Positions 44,026-57,000 of a DNA stretch of 64,000 nucleotides are shown one piece after another. Within the stretch, counting starts at the first letter, position 1. The number at the start of each line of letters is the position of its first letter. This stretch comes from Nematopogon swammerdamellus (lineage: Eukaryota > Arthropoda > Insecta > Lepidoptera > Adelidae). A program made the position numbers and the translations under genes. The notes under the pieces are model-generated. The model saw only the letters and a program-made list of their open reading frames with translations, was not told where the DNA came from and did no database searches. Location of the stretch: assembly GCA_946902875.1 (NCBI GenBank), contig OX336340.1:16135566-16199565 (forward strand), read 5' to 3'.

Positions 44026-44879
44026 ATACATACGAGTACTACATACTTAAATACAGATACTACTTTATATTATATTATACAATTCTAACATACAATCTAT
44101 ACAATAAATTTTATTGTATTATAAAAAAGATATTACAGAAATAACCCGTTTCTCTCTCTCCATGTTCATTTGCACCTTTGTCATACTTTATGTGTAAACT
44201 CATGTGTGTTATATGAGCAAACTCTGACCAAATTTTGCAGTCACGAATACTGAAAAAGACAACTTGCAAAATTGTTATCTCACTTTGGGAGGGAGGGAGG
44301 GAGATAAGTGAAATAAATAATGTGACTCCATGTAATACGGCACGTAGTCTCAATACTTTCGTTATCCTACCTTGAATTTTTTTTAAATTAATGTGTTATT
44401 GTATATTTATTATTTTTTCATACATAACTTAACTCATACGTCAATGTAATATTTATTGTGAATGTAATAAAGTACACCTATTATGTGAGTAATCTAATAA
44501 CAATCTATACATATAATAAAATCGTAGACTTACCGTGTCTGACATTAACTATTTTTGAAAAACAATAACTGGGGGACGGAAGGAATAAGTAATAGAACGC
44601 AAAAAACCCATTTTTGAAATTTTTGTCTGTTTGTCGGTTTGCCGGTTTGTTTGTTCGTTTGTGCGCGCATCACGCAAAGACCACTTATTGGATTCAAAAT
44701 CTAATTACTAAAAAATATGAAGCTTTATTCTGATTAACATTTATAGTTTATTTCATCAAAATCAACCCACAGAATCAAAAGATATTAATTTTTTTAGTTT
44801 AATTAGAAAATATCTTTTTATTATTATTTTTTTATTATTTTTTTTTTATAGACATATTTTATTAGTTCTTTTATCCTTT

Positions 44880-45080
44880 CATTTAATTTTTAGGGTTCCG
44901 TATCCGGTACGGCACCCTATTACCAAACATCCAAAGGTTGACTGGGAGAAATCCCTGTAAGGGATAAGTCCGCCTTTGCCCCTCATGTAAATTTCTTATT
45001 GTGTGTTTATGTTAAATGTTTTTTGGAGCAATAAAGTATTTCTATTCTATTCTATTCTACCAAGTCTACGCCGTCTGTCT

Positions 45081-45111
<31 letters not shown>

Positions 45112-45355
45112 CGAGGGCTGTATCTCTTGAACCGTAATAGGTAGCCCGTTGAAATTGTCACAGAATATGTGTTATTATGGCCGATATAACAATAAATAAT
45201 AAAAATAAGAAAAAGTAAAAAATTCACGGGGGTTCCCATAGAAGAAACCAAAAAGTGTAGGCGCGCGCGCCATCTACCGAATAGATTATGAAGCATTTGA
45301 ACTAATCATGACATCTAGATGGCGTGAGTGGCGCTAGCCATGACATGGCGATACG
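44880..45355 (+). repeat. GGTTCCGTA-type repeat split by a LINE-tail insertion
   Basis: GGGTTCCGTATCCGGTACGG and CCCTATTACCAA at 44892-44926 continue as CCAAGTCTACGCCGTCTG at 45058, like the unbroken copy at 18405-18455. The inserted piece (44927-45058) is the LINE-tail family (GGTTGACTGGGAGAAATC, GGAGCAATAAAGTATTTC, TATTC repeats), with a short TACCAA duplication. Confidence 0.75.
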
Positions 45356-46150
45356 GAACCCTCGGTAGCTCAGTGGTGCGGTCGGTCGACTGTTGATAAG
45401 CAACCCTGAGCACGGTCTGTACTTGGATGGGTACCGTTCCACCGTTGGAGGCTGACAGTGGTTCGGATTCCACGTTAAACTGTAGGTCCCTTTCCTTCTT
45501 ACCTTACTAGACTAGATGGTAGGGTTTATCCCGCCCGGGTTGCTACCACCGCACTGAATGAAACGTCGGTCGAAAGGGCTAACGATGGCTTAATCTGCAA
45601 ATCGGACAACTCCATTTTGCGTAATTTTACAGGAGAGCGAAAAAACTGATTGATGAAAAATGAGACAACTCCCCAGATGAAATTCAAATACATCATTTTA
45701 CACACACAAAAATCGTTCAACTCCAAATTATGTGAAGGTTATATTGCTTACAATCGTAAGCACAGTCAAAAATAATACTTTATAGTGATAGATCTACTTA
45801 CCGAGCACTCAATGCACATACAACAATGTCTTACACAGTAATATTAGAAGTTTTAAGAATATTTTTCTATGCTACAAACGCACAGCTCTGTCACCATCAG
45901 CGGAGTTGTCACAATTTCGGTGTTGCAACCAATATGGGATGGAGTTGCAATATATTTGTGCGGTCTGTATTTTCTGAAACTTAGGATTTTCGGAGTTGAT
46001 AGCTTTGCAAGAATATAGATTATATTTAGACCAATAAAACGACATCAAAATGTCCATACCCCCCAAAAATGGAGTTGTTCGATTTGCAGATTAAGCCATC
46101 GCTATGTAAATAGTTAGTCTTTTCTGTCCAGTTCAGTGTAGCTATGTAAT
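45356..46150 (+). mobile_element. SINE family B interrupted by a 520-bp MITE
   Basis: The head GGTAGCTCAGTGGTGCGG and 5S-like AAGCAACCCTGAGCACGG plus TGTACTTGGATGGGTACC run to GGTCGAAAGGGCTA, then resume after the MITE as CTATGTAAATAGTTAGTC and GTTCAGTGTAGC. The tail is lost. Confidence 0.85.
45582..46101. mobile_element. MITE, about 520 bp, 36-bp inverted ends, nested in a SINE
   Basis: CGATGGCTTAATCTGCAAAT and CAACTCCATTTT at the left are mirrored by AAAATGGAGTTG and ATTTGCAGATTAAGCCATCG at the right (one mismatch). CTA or TA is duplicated at the junctions. No transposase is present. Confidence 0.9.
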
Positions 46151-46661
46151 AAATAGTAAAATAGTATTTAAGTATGTAAGTATTATTAAAGAAGGCTGTG
46201 ACCTGAGGCTCTGACCTGAGGCTGTGACTGATTGGTCACTGTCATCGGTTGGGCAGCAGGCTTAGATCTAAGTTTGAGTTGCTTTTTGTACGGTCAGCTA
46301 TACGTGGCTCTTTCCCGTATTAGTTATTCAAATAAGTTATATGCACACATTCCTGGAAATTCTACGTTTAATATAGTTTACAGAGAAGCGTTATTGTAGA
46401 TTATAAATTACCATTGGTTGCAGCTTCACTCATGTAGGTCGAATCAAATCTATAACCTGCTCAATTAAAAAACACCAAAACAATTTAATTATATTTTTAA
46501 ATATATATTTAATTATACTAACGAACGGACAGACAGAGTCACGTTGCGTTTTATAACAGGCTGAGAAACATCAAGTCCACGCGGACGTAGTCGCGGGCAC
46601 AACTAGTTTTATAATAATTTACCAGAAAAGTTATCTGTCTCCTACTTACCATAGGGTTATA

Positions 46662-47145
46662 GGTCTTTCAAAATTAGTTAATAGTACACTAATGGAGGGT
46701 TCTGTACCATATAGGGAGTAATAACCTATATTATAAAATTTATTGGACCTTGGGCTTTTTTTTATATAAAATATTTTTTATGTATTTATATAAAAAAATA
46801 GGCGGTTGATTTTTATAGCTTAATCGATTCAGTTTCATAACAGTAACAAAAAAGTCTTCATTACCATTATGATGTAACACATGTAAGTTGGTAAAAAAAT
46901 CTAATTCTTTCTATTCCATACTAATAAAACTAAAATTGTGGTTTTCACCATTTCTGAAAGAAATAGATCTATGTGTTGGAAGACTTTTTTGTTCCTGTCT
47001 TGAAACTGAAACGAATAATAAAAAAAAATTTTTTTACATGTTACATTAAAAAAAATTTTTTTGTAAAAAAAAGTGATCTTCAAAAGTGATCTATTTCCGA
47101 TACAGAACCCACCCTTGGCGTACTATTAACTAATTTTGAAAGCAT
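46662..47145. mobile_element. MITE-like element, second copy of the 539-1030 family
   Basis: GGTCTTTCAAAATTAGTTAA and GGGTTCTGTACC at the left mirror GATACAGAACCC and TTAACTAATTTTGAAAGC at the right. The interior matches 590-990 closely. Confidence 0.8.
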
Positions 47146-48078
47146 CAGTTTAGGAAGCAGGAGTTACTACTTTATTACTGTATTAAATTAGCAGTTATGT
47201 ATTACAAGCAATAACACATTATTAGGTATGGTTCAAAAGGTGTGCAAATAATAAACAGTAAACACTATAAGGTTAAAACTTTTGTATTTAAATTTGAATT
47301 TCTTGTATTTCATAGCTGAGTTGTTAAATAAGTAGAGATATAATTTGAGAATTTTTGCCGTAGGCTTTTTTTGTGGAATTGGCATTTTTAGCCTTAAGCC
47401 TATCGGACAGCAGTTTTTTTTTGTTCAAAAGCACTAATCACCTTTGTATAATCGTTAGGATGCAAGATTTGCATCAGAATCACACATCACATCCTTGTGC
47501 AAAATCATATTTTTATTTCAAACTCTAATGCGGACTTATATGATATTGATCAGTTGCTCCTCATTTATAAAATGGGTGTTCCCTTCCCTCTCATACTTGT
47601 GATTCCATAAAAACAAAAAATGATGGAATGGGCATTAGTTGTGTTAATACTGTTTGCCTATCGCACCGCACCTTCTATCATAATATACATTTTGTTATCT
47701 GATGACTTTGCACTATTTTATTTACATAGTTTGGTGCATGTTTGTAACAGTGACGCGTACGTACGTACATAGTGTTAATGCTTAATTTCACAAGTGTGAA
47801 ACATTGTAATTAGGTACTTCCTGTTGACTTCAAATCAAATAAAAATAAAACATAAACATGCAAAAAGTATTAAATAGTAAAGTATTACTTAATGCACCTT
47901 GCATCTTTGAGGCAGCACTGTTTTAATTTACCTGTGACTCCAGGGAAGATAACCACAAAGATAACTAGAAACCTGTTAACACTGACAAAACTTGATTGGA
48001 AGACATTTAATCTTGAAATAATAATAAGTCCACCTTCCCTATCACAGAAAAGTGTAACACACATACCTACATATGTTG
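47146..48078. other. Spacer without recognised features
   Basis: AT-rich. The small open frames are not gene-like. Confidence 0.4.
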
Positions 48079-49316
48079 AAGAAATATGGTCAAATCACTT
48101 TTGAGATTACAGCCTGGTAGCCTAGCTGTGTTCCCTTTGCCTCCCACCCAATTAAAAATGCTTACCCCCCTTGACTTCCATTCCATTTTCGCCGCGCGCC
48201 AAATTTCGCGAATTTTCCGGCAAAAGTGGCATGGAAGCCAAGCATTTTAATAATTGGGAAGCCATCCATATAGTAAAACCAATGTATATTTTTTACATTA
48301 TAAACGTAACGCATGCAGAACTACACAGAGTGGCCACTCGCTAGTCCCGACCTCGATTTGACACCCGAGGAGGGTGCCAATGCGCCCAGATATGTTCGGT
48401 GAAGACATTGCAAGCTCAGTTTGACATCTTACTTCTTTTCAAATAAATAAAAGTTTTGAGAATGTCTGTATTTATGAAACATCATAACAGATTGACCATA
48501 CGGCAAAATTTTGCCGCATTGCAGCCAGGCAGGTATGTGAGCTACTCGTTATCTGCTGTCGCACCGCGCAGAGTGCTCATGACGATGGGCTATCTATACG
48601 TTCGACTCGAAACGTCGAACCGCATGGCTCAATAACAACCGTGAGTCCTTCTTTAATCTTTAATAATGGGATCTAAGTACCGTGTGAACTTTCCCCCTCC
48701 ATCCTTAAATCTAAACTGTACCCATCAAGCTGGCTGTGGTATCGATTCCACGTAAAACTGTAAGCCTTTTCCTTACTTTAGCGGTTAAGCCGTCCGAATT
48801 GGTGCCCGCCCGCACTGAATGAATGCCTATCAAAACAATGTTGTAATTGCTAATGTTTTCCATACAGCTCAGTGTAGCCGGCACGGGCCAAAGGGAAGCT
48901 CTGACGCGGCACTTAGTTCACTCAGTGCTGTCATCACAGGCGTAGATAATAGGCCAAACCTACCCATGGCCCATCGTGTCATGAGGACAGTGCCGCGTGA
49001 TAACCCCCCCGCCCCTCCCCCCTGTGACCATGTGTGGTATCTTGACTAACTCACCCCCCCCCCCCCCCCCCCGACTCTGCCAGTTTTCACATGACATTTC
49101 ACAACTTGCTGTTTTTTTATGTATTTACGTAGATTAAGCATAACGGTTGTACCTATTCGCATCGCAATCGCCGAAAAATTCACAAAATTTGGCGCATGAC
49201 GAAAATGGCATGGAAGTCAAGGGGGGTAAGCATATTTAATTGTTTGGGAGGCAAAGGGAACACAGCTAGGCTACCAGGCTGTAATCTCAATGTGGTTTGT
49301 CCATATTTCTTAAACT
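48079..49316. mobile_element. 1.2-kb composite element with about 110-bp inverted ends
   Basis: AAGAAATATGG, GAGATTACAGCCTGGTAGCC, TAGCTGTGTTCCCTTTGCCT and TACCCCCCTTGACTTCCA at the left are all mirrored at the right (TGGAAGTCAAGGGGGGTA to CCATATTTCTT). Inside lie a retroelement piece (48325-48420), a degenerate hammerhead-family piece (48540-48650), a SINE family B relic (48715-48935) and a run of 19 C at 49054-49072. No transposase ORF was found. Confidence 0.75.
48325..48420 (+). mobile_element. Third copy of the hammerhead-bearing retroelement's distal end
   Basis: AGAGTGGCCACTCGCTAGTC and AGATATGTTCGGTGAAG match 15800-15885. The ribozyme part is not included. Confidence 0.65.
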
Positions 49317-50764
49317 TATATTAATTTCTTAACATATGTATGTATGTGTTCAAACAAATTTATATTTGCACTAAATTTAACTCTTAAAATGGAACCGGTG
49401 CTAGATATAATTATGTACTTTATTGATAAAATACCTTTACACACAACTAAAACTTTCGTTCGAGCGTTTCGTAGTGCAGGAACTAGGGTTTATTGATAAT
49501 TTGAATGAAGTTTTACTAGTCATTTCCATGTTATATATCTGTCTTATGTACATTAATTAACGCAAATAATTTTCATTGCTAGATTTTGGGCATGTCTTAT
49601 CCTCGAAATGAAACAATGTTAATAAAATAATAGCTATTATGTATAGGTGGATTTTTAGTCGCCTCACGAAAATGTATAGCCGCCACTGCATAACGGCAGC
49701 TACACGTGGAGCCAGAGGACACAACGTCCCTTCACCTTTTACCTCCTAGCTCCACCTACAGTTCTTTAAATATTTGAATATATGTCCACATATTTCCCCC
49801 CAAGTACGGTCTTGGGTCCTTCAAGAGAGGCGTGAATAGGCACCTGTCAGGCCGGCATGGCATTCGCAAACCCCACGTGCGACCGAATGTCCAAGGGCGT
49901 CCTTAGACACCTATGGGTGGCGCGGCGCCACATGACGCACTTTCTATATAAAAAATTGGGGAAGTTTATGAAATGGTATTGTTGTGATGACAGAATAACT
50001 TATTTCCTTGTTAATATATCATGCGAAGTATATTATACCAGCTAGTTGCCACAAATAGTTAAGTAGTTTGTCTTGGAAACCCCAACCGAAAATTATTTTG
50101 TTTTCAGTGCACTTACGATGCTATTGCTAAGTTCTAAAGTGCTACATAAGCTGATTATGTACTTACCCGCTAGGTCTTTAGCTGCCGAAAATTTATCAAG
50201 GGCCTGATAACACTACAAGTTCATTGTCCTCAATCCTGACATGTGCAACGCACTACGTAAGTACAACAACGCACGCACGTACGCACAACGTAAGTAGGTA
50301 CCCATGCACGAATCTTTTAATTTGCTCCTCATAACACAATGGTTGGCTGGGAGAAGTCACTCATGCTGATAAGCTCGTCTTTGCGTGGTAAACTTTCTAG
50401 TGGTTTACATATTGTTTTTGTTTTTTTAGTCTTCACTCACGAGTTAGAATAACATCAAGTCTTCGCGCGAACCGAACCACGTGAACAGTTACGTCTCCCA
50501 GAATATTCACTTCACCCACCACACACCACAGAGTACATTACATCAACAAGAAAACCAGCCAGGGAAAAATTCCTCACAAATTCCTCCATTCCATTCCAAT
50601 TCCATTTATGACAGTGAACGAAATGTCAAACAAATTGTGGCATTGTGAGATGAAAGAAAACACGAGTGGCTCGGGATAAATTCTGTTGGCTCTCGCTGAC
50701 AGCTGTGACGTCATAGAGCCGAAAGCGAATCAAGGGAATTCGATATTCGTTTGTTCGTTTAAGT
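49317..50764. other. Spacer with LINE scrap
   Basis: A plus-strand LINE 3' end related to 22560-22720 is at 49790-49955 (CAGGCCGGCATGGCATTCGC). A diverged LINE-tail piece is at about 50335-50400. TGACGTCA occurs at 50706-50713. Confidence 0.45.
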
Positions 50765-50834
50765 GATTTCGTGGCTCAGGGGTGAGGGTCTAGGACTAGT
50801 ATTTTTATGACTTGGGTTCGAATCCCACAAAATC
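50765..50834 (+). tRNA. tRNA-like sequence (pseudo-tRNA or SINE head)
   Basis: GATTTCG and CAAAATC can pair as an acceptor stem with one mismatch. A-box-like TGGCTCAGGGGT and B-box-like GGGTTCGAATCCC are well placed, and a T-rich run follows as a possible pol III stop. D and anticodon arms do not fold cleanly. Confidence 0.4.
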
Positions 50835-50904
50835 TTTTTGGTTTTTTTTCTTTTAATGTTACGGTGTTTAATTGTTTTAGGGTGTTTAGTTTTTTTTATA
50901 ACCA

Positions 50905-51385
50905 CCTAAGAATTATTTTCGGAAATACAAACTTGTAACAAAAACGACATGCACCGCTTCAACATTAGGTTAGGGTTATCAAATATTAACCCTGGTTATT
51001 TTGACGTGATAACGTCTTATAAATTGATGAACACCGGCTGCACGCACGAAAAAGTGTCACGTTCCATCTGAGCCTGTGTGTGCAAGCGAGAGCGCGTAAC
51101 AAGCGATAGAGAGGCACAATCGGCCCAAGCGGCAGTGTTACCAAACGTACGGTAATAGCCGTATCGTACGGTAATCGAGGCTAGAAATCGACAAATGTAC
51201 GGCGTACGGCAGCGATGGGGGTGCCGTACGAAAAAATACGGTAATTCTTATAGCTGTGTTTCTTTATGACGTTATCACGTAAAACTATCGTCCGTAAACC
51301 GACTTTACAGACAACCAATTTTTTTTTAAACCACCAAAACAGTTTGTATATTTCCGAATATTTCCGAAAATAAAAATTTCTTAGG
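50905..51385. mobile_element. Element with inverted ends and inner palindromic blocks
   Basis: CCTAAGAATTATTTTCGGAA at the left mirrors TTCCGAAAATAAAAATTTCT and TAGG at the right. Inner TGACGTGATAACGTC mirrors GACGTTATCACGT. The centre has clustered CGTACGGTAAT-like motifs. Confidence 0.6.
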
Positions 51386-52254
51386 AGGAGAACTGTCAGT
51401 GAGAGACATCAGAATTGATGCCGAGCCACTCGTAAGAAAACTGAGAGCACTTGTTTGTTTGTGAGTCAGGCAGGCAAACAAAATTCATATCTTAGGGTAC
51501 CGTACTTTGTGTATCCGTAGTTGCTCAAAATGTCATTTGTCTAAGAGCACCGTGACGTTAGCTTCAGAATATTGCAATTTGTCACTTCATAATCTTCGTA
51601 TGGTGGATCGTGATTTTCGTGATGGTGGCTCGGCACACTGTTGGATACTTCAATTTGTCATATGTCAAACGGCCGAAATCTAGTTTGGTTTGGTCGTGTT
51701 TTTATCATCGTTTCTAATGAAAATTGGGTGATTTCGAAATATATTATCAATTAAAATAAATAGTAATATTTCAAAATGTATGAAAAAATTAGTACTAAAT
51801 TGTCAAATGTCAAAATAAATGTATCCAGTTTTTAGTGTAAACATGTCACATGTCATAATATATCCATCAATAAGAGGAAATTATGGCAAAACCATAATTA
51901 AATATTTTTCACCTTTTGGTAATAGAACAATACCAAATTATCATATAAATCGATTAATCGGGTACAGAGAAAAACTGTTTTTAGTGTCTCCTGAAAAGTT
52001 GATCTTTTTGATATGTGTCATATTGAAGTATCAACGACGTTAAATGAACTTATCTGATGCCGGATCCACAAGTCGGCCAATACGATTGACAAAGCGTTTG
52101 CGAATGCGTGTTTGCCAAGGCATTTTATTTGGAGTTGGGCAACATATTCGTCTGCAAGGCTACTCTATACACTGGCCAAGGCTTTCGCCTAATCGATTTG
52201 GTTGGTATTTGAACGTTGCAGTTGTTCAATGTCAGAGCATTGGCGAGCAAGCGC

Positions 52255-52420
52255 ATTCGCAAATAAATAGTTTATGTTTCCCGTCCAGTTCAGTTTGGCC
52301 GGCACGACCGAAGGGAAGCGCTGACATTGCACCTCGTTCACCCGGTGTTATGGGCTGACATCGCGGATGTTGTAGGTGATGTTGTGGAAAACCTTGTCAG
52401 TTTCCATAAAAAAAAAATTT
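52255..52420 (+). mobile_element. SINE family B 3' half
   Basis: GTTCAGTTTGGCCGGCACGA, CACCCGGTGTTATGGGCTGA and TCAGTTTCCATAAAAAAAAA. Confidence 0.8.
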
Positions 52421-52902
52421 TTACGTAGTAATTTAATATCTCACTCATCCCTGTTTTCCTTCGATTTACGATTAGATTACTTCAACAATTTGGCGATATA
52501 TAAATAAAAAAATATAAAGAATAACAACAGACAAGGCTGTATAGTGTTACAACTTTGCCTATCTCGAAAAGAGATGAAAACAACAGACATAAGACGTACA
52601 ACAGAAAAGGCTGTATATTTATTGGAATTCGTTTAGCCTGTGGACTACACAACTACACATTATGGGACGAATAAATATATTTTGTTTTATTTATAATAAA
52701 TAACAGACAAGGTTGCATAGTATAATACATTTGCCTATCCCAAAAACGGGATAAAAAAAAAAAATTTCAAGCTGTCAAATGTCAAGCTATCTGTGATTTT
52801 TTTTTTTTGCATTCAAAGCGGGAAAAAGGGCGGTAAATTTGTTTTTGCTCTACAAAGAAAAATCCAGTTTTCTTGTAATTTTAAAGTAATCTTGCTTCAG
52901 CT

Positions 52903-54039
52903 ATGGGAGGTGCGAGCAAGAAAAAGCGTAAAAAAGTTACGAGTGATGAGAAGACAGATGAAATGCGAAGTTTGTCGTCATCCGAGTCTGGCACTGAGCA
53001 TGAAGAAGTAAAAATCGACCAAACTGATAAGTACAAACCTTACTATGATCAAAACTATAAGAGGCTGTACAATGAGAACGCCGTCGATTTGGAATTTATC
53101 GTTTTCATCGAGTCTACGAGTGAAAAACCTGTTGGTGACAGAGACATTATGTACCTGTCCAATGTATTTAAGAGGAGTATAAAAGGCATCAAACGTTTTA
53201 AACGGATAAATAAACATAAAATAGGTGTAATTTTCGACAAACCTAACCTGGCGAACGCTATGCTACTAAACGAAAGCTTTATGGATAGCCACAGTTTCAA
53301 AGCATCCATCCCGGCATCGGCCACCCAAGTCACTGGAGCTATAAACAATGTACCCACTCATCTGACCAACAAAAAAATATTCGAGAACATTACTTCAATA
53401 TCTAAAATAATATCAGTACGGCGCATTATGCGACGAACCAAAACAGACGAAGGATACACACTTACACCGACAAAAACGATTACTCTTACATTTGCCTCAG
53501 GGACCCTCCCGGGGACTGTTGACCTAGATCTATGGAGTTTCACAGTACAGAGGTATATTCCACCTGTGAAACAGTGCTACAACTGCATGCGCTTCGGCCA
53601 CCTCGCCAAGTTTTGCAAAAATCAAGTTCGCTGTAGCATCTGTTGCGAGCCACATAACTTTAAAGAGTGCAAAACGGAGTCCAAGAATGCAAAGTGCTAT
53701 CATTGTCAAGGCAACCACATATCTATATCATCGGCTTGTCCGGTCAAACAAAAACTAATAGAAGAAAATAAAAATAAAATAAAGAATGTAACTTTCGCTG
53801 ACATATTTAATGCAAAATCATTTCCGGCTCTTCCACAGCCAAATACCACGAAAGTCCATTATGTTAAAAAAACAACAAAGACAGATGATGAAATAAATAA
53901 TTTATGGAAATCGGATTTATTTGTGAAGAACTTGGCAAAAGTAATAATAGACAATATAAAAAAGTTTACCTCTATAGACACAGCCATAGAAACACTAAAA
54001 CAAAATATGAATATATCAAATAAAAATAATCCAAAATGA
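52903..54039 (+). CDS. Retrotransposon ORF1: RNA-binding Gag-like protein, 378 aa
   Basis: The protein should coat the element's RNA and help deliver it to the nucleus. It begins with a basic KKKRKK stretch and an acidic/Ser-rich segment. The middle about 45-215 is mixed alpha/beta and may be an RRM-like fold. Three zinc knuckles follow: C225-x2-C228-x4-H233-x4-C238, C244-x2-C247-x3-H251-x4-C256 and C265-x2-C268-x3-H272-x6-C279. The tail is Lys/Asn-rich. The stop overlaps the ORF2 start as ATGA, so ORF2 may be made by termination-reinitiation. The ATG chosen is the first in frame and follows the short 5' UTR. Confidence 0.9.
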   Translation: MGGASKKKRKKVTSDEKTDEMRSLSSSESGTEHEEVKIDQTDKYKPYYDQNYKRLYNENAVDLEFIVFIESTSEKPVGDRDIMYLSNVFKRSIKGIKRFKRINKHKIGVIFDKPNLANAMLLNESFMDSHSFKASIPASATQVTGAINNVPTHLTNKKIFENITSISKIISVRRIMRRTKTDEGYTLTPTKTITLTFASGTLPGTVDLDLWSFTVQRYIPPVKQCYNCMRFGHLAKFCKNQVRCSICCEPHNFKECKTESKNAKCYHCQGNHISISSACPVKQKLIEENKNKIKNVTFADIFNAKSFPALPQPNTTKVHYVKKTTKTDDEINNLWKSDLFVKNLAKVIIDNIKKFTSIDTAIETLKQNMNISNKNNPK

Positions 54040-57000
54040 AACAGTTAAATATTATGCAATGGAACGCACAAAGTATCACATCAAATCAGAACACACTCAT
54101 ACAATTTCTATATAAAAATAATATACATATAGCTCTTATATGCGAAACATGGTTACAAAATAAACATAATTTCAAAATTAAAAGATATACAATAGAAAGA
54201 TTAGACTCTGGTAATTCTCACAATGGAGTGGCAATATTAATACATAACTCTATTAAATATGAACATATTCAAACATATAGTGATGACTCCTTGCAAAACA
54301 TAGCTGTACAAATACAATGTTATGATAAAACTATTTCTGTAGTTAGCTTTTATAGTCCAGGAAATTGTATCCCAAGTTTTGATAAAATTAAATTTGATAG
54401 ACTAATTAAAAGTATTCCAAAACCTATTATATTGGCAGGTGATTTCAACGCTTACCATACTCAATGGGGTTGCGACTCAAACAATACTAGAGGTAAAATT
54501 ATACAAGAAATAATAGATGACAACTCGCTTGTTCTGTTAAACAATGGTGAACCCACCACGGTGGGCTCTCATATCTGGAAGCCAAACGCAATAGACCTCA
54601 CAATAGTGTCTCCTTCACTAGCTCTTTTAAGTGACTGGCAAGTACAAGACGATTCTCTTGGTAGTTATCATTTGCCAATTTTAACTAAGATATTAATACA
54701 TCACGATAACACAAACATTCACAGTATTGGCCCACAAAAGAAACGTAATTTCAAAAACATAAATTGGGAATTTTATACCAAGCATGTTGATGACTCTTTA
54801 AATAATTTAATGATATTGAACGAGGAACCAGATGTAATAAATCTTTATAATTCTTTTATTGAAATATTAGATACAGGTGCTACAATTTGCTCTTCTAATA
54901 CAAACTCACACCGACCACGGACACACTATAATATATCGAAAAAAGAATATATACCAGTTCCCTGGTGGAATCATCACTGCCAAGAAGCAGTTCAAAAATG
55001 TAAAGACGCATATATTAAATTTAAGCAATCATACAGTCTTGAAGATTTCCTTAACTTTAAGAAACTACAAGCGCAGAAAAAAATCACACTAAAAACACAG
55101 AGACAGATCGAGTGGCAGACATATTGCCAATCTATAAATAGAAACACTCCAATGAGCCGTATCTGGAACATGATGCGGAAATTTAATAAGTCTTATAACT
55201 ATTCCAATTTTCAAAATGACACCTGGATAATGGATTTCTTGAAAAAATACACTCCGGATACTGTCGAGAATAAACCCAGATTAACCTTCAGCACCGTACT
55301 TGAAACACCAAACAATGAATACTTAGTTGATCAATTTACTTTACAAGAATTAAAATCAGCAATAAGATCAAGGCGAGACACGGCCTGCGGACTAGACTTG
55401 ATTTCTTACAAAATGATAAAAAATTTAAGCACACAATCGCTAAGTACTTTCTTGCATATACTAAACCTGTTATGGAAGCAATCTGAAATTCCCCAAGAGT
55501 GGAAAACGGACTGCCTGGTACCGATTCTAAAACGAAATAAAAAGGCTGGAGATCCAAATTCATACAGGCCAATAGCTTTAACATCTTGTGTAGGCAAAAT
55601 AGTAGAACAATTAATTAAACAACGTTTGGAATTCTACATAGAAAAAAATAATATTCTACCAAGCAACCAATTCGGTTTTCGACGAGGAAAATCTAGTCGT
55701 GAAAGCTTCAGTCATCTCCATTTGGATGTGTTCAAAGCTTTACGTGAACATAAAAATGTTGTTTGTGTGTTTTTTGATATAGTGGGAGCTTTCAATAATG
55801 TTGATCACTGCAGTCTCTGTACAGTTCTAAGCAACCTAGGAGTACCTAACACACTTGTTAATTGGATATTTAAATTTTTAAATGGAAGGCAAGTTTACAC
55901 TAAATTAAACAATCAAATATATGGTCCACGCAACTCATTCAAAGGAGTATGTCAAGGTAGTATTCTTAGTCCTTTATTATTTTGCTTGCTTATTCAGAAA
56001 CTCAATTTAACATTAGGTTCCAGCGTTACAAATCTTCAATTTGCCGATGACCTCGTCATCTACCTATCAGGAAACAATTTGAATTCTATAGTCGAAATTA
56101 TTAATAAAGTCCTTGAAAAACTGCTACATTATTTTAATAGCCTTGGTCTAGAAATCAGTACAGAAAAAAGCAAAGTCATGATCTTTGGGAAAAAACTTAA
56201 ACCTACGACACAAGTTAAATATGATGGCCGTAACCTACCCATTGTAGACAGCGCATACTTCCTGGGAATATTATTTACACCCACACTTTCATGGAACATG
56301 TATGTTAATGTTATATCTGATAGAGCAAACAAAGCATCTAACATTCTAAAGTCTTTGGCTACGACCTCCTGGGGAGCCGATCCCAAAATTCTAAAATGTC
56401 TATACAAGTCCTTAGTGCGTAGTCACTTTGATTATGGATTCTTATGTTTTGCTCACAGTAAAAAACTAATTCAAGATTTAGAAAAAATTCAAAATCGTAA
56501 TCTACGTCTCATTACTGGTGCCATGAAAACTACACCGATAAACTCGTTACAAGTAGAATGTAGTATATCTCCGCTGGAACTTCGGTTTCAATACCTTAGA
56601 AATAAATTTATTTTGACTTTGTCATCTATATCCAAAAATTTACTTTTGATAAAGATAAAAAATATAGTAGTGCATCAAAGTATGCCTTTTATATGTCAAA
56701 ATTATCAACACATAATGGACTATTCACAGAATAATATGATACTTATAAGCGAAAAGTTACCATGTTACAAAGGATCATATGCAAGCAAATTCCTGGAGAT
56801 TCCGATACATGTAGACCACAGCCTGAAAACAAAAGAAGATGTATATTATAAACTAGAAGAATTCACCAACTATTCACAAATCTACACCGATGGATCGAAA
56901 GACCAAGGTGTTTCCTTGGCGATATACGACAAAGCAACCAAGAGAGGATCTGGAATAAAAATAAATAGCAATGCATCTATATACACCGCCGAGGCATTAG

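Noticed and set aside
45872..46066. 64-codon frame inside the nested MITE as a transposase remnant
   Set aside because: Too short, no catalytic motif, and not in a conserved frame; the element is non-autonomous.
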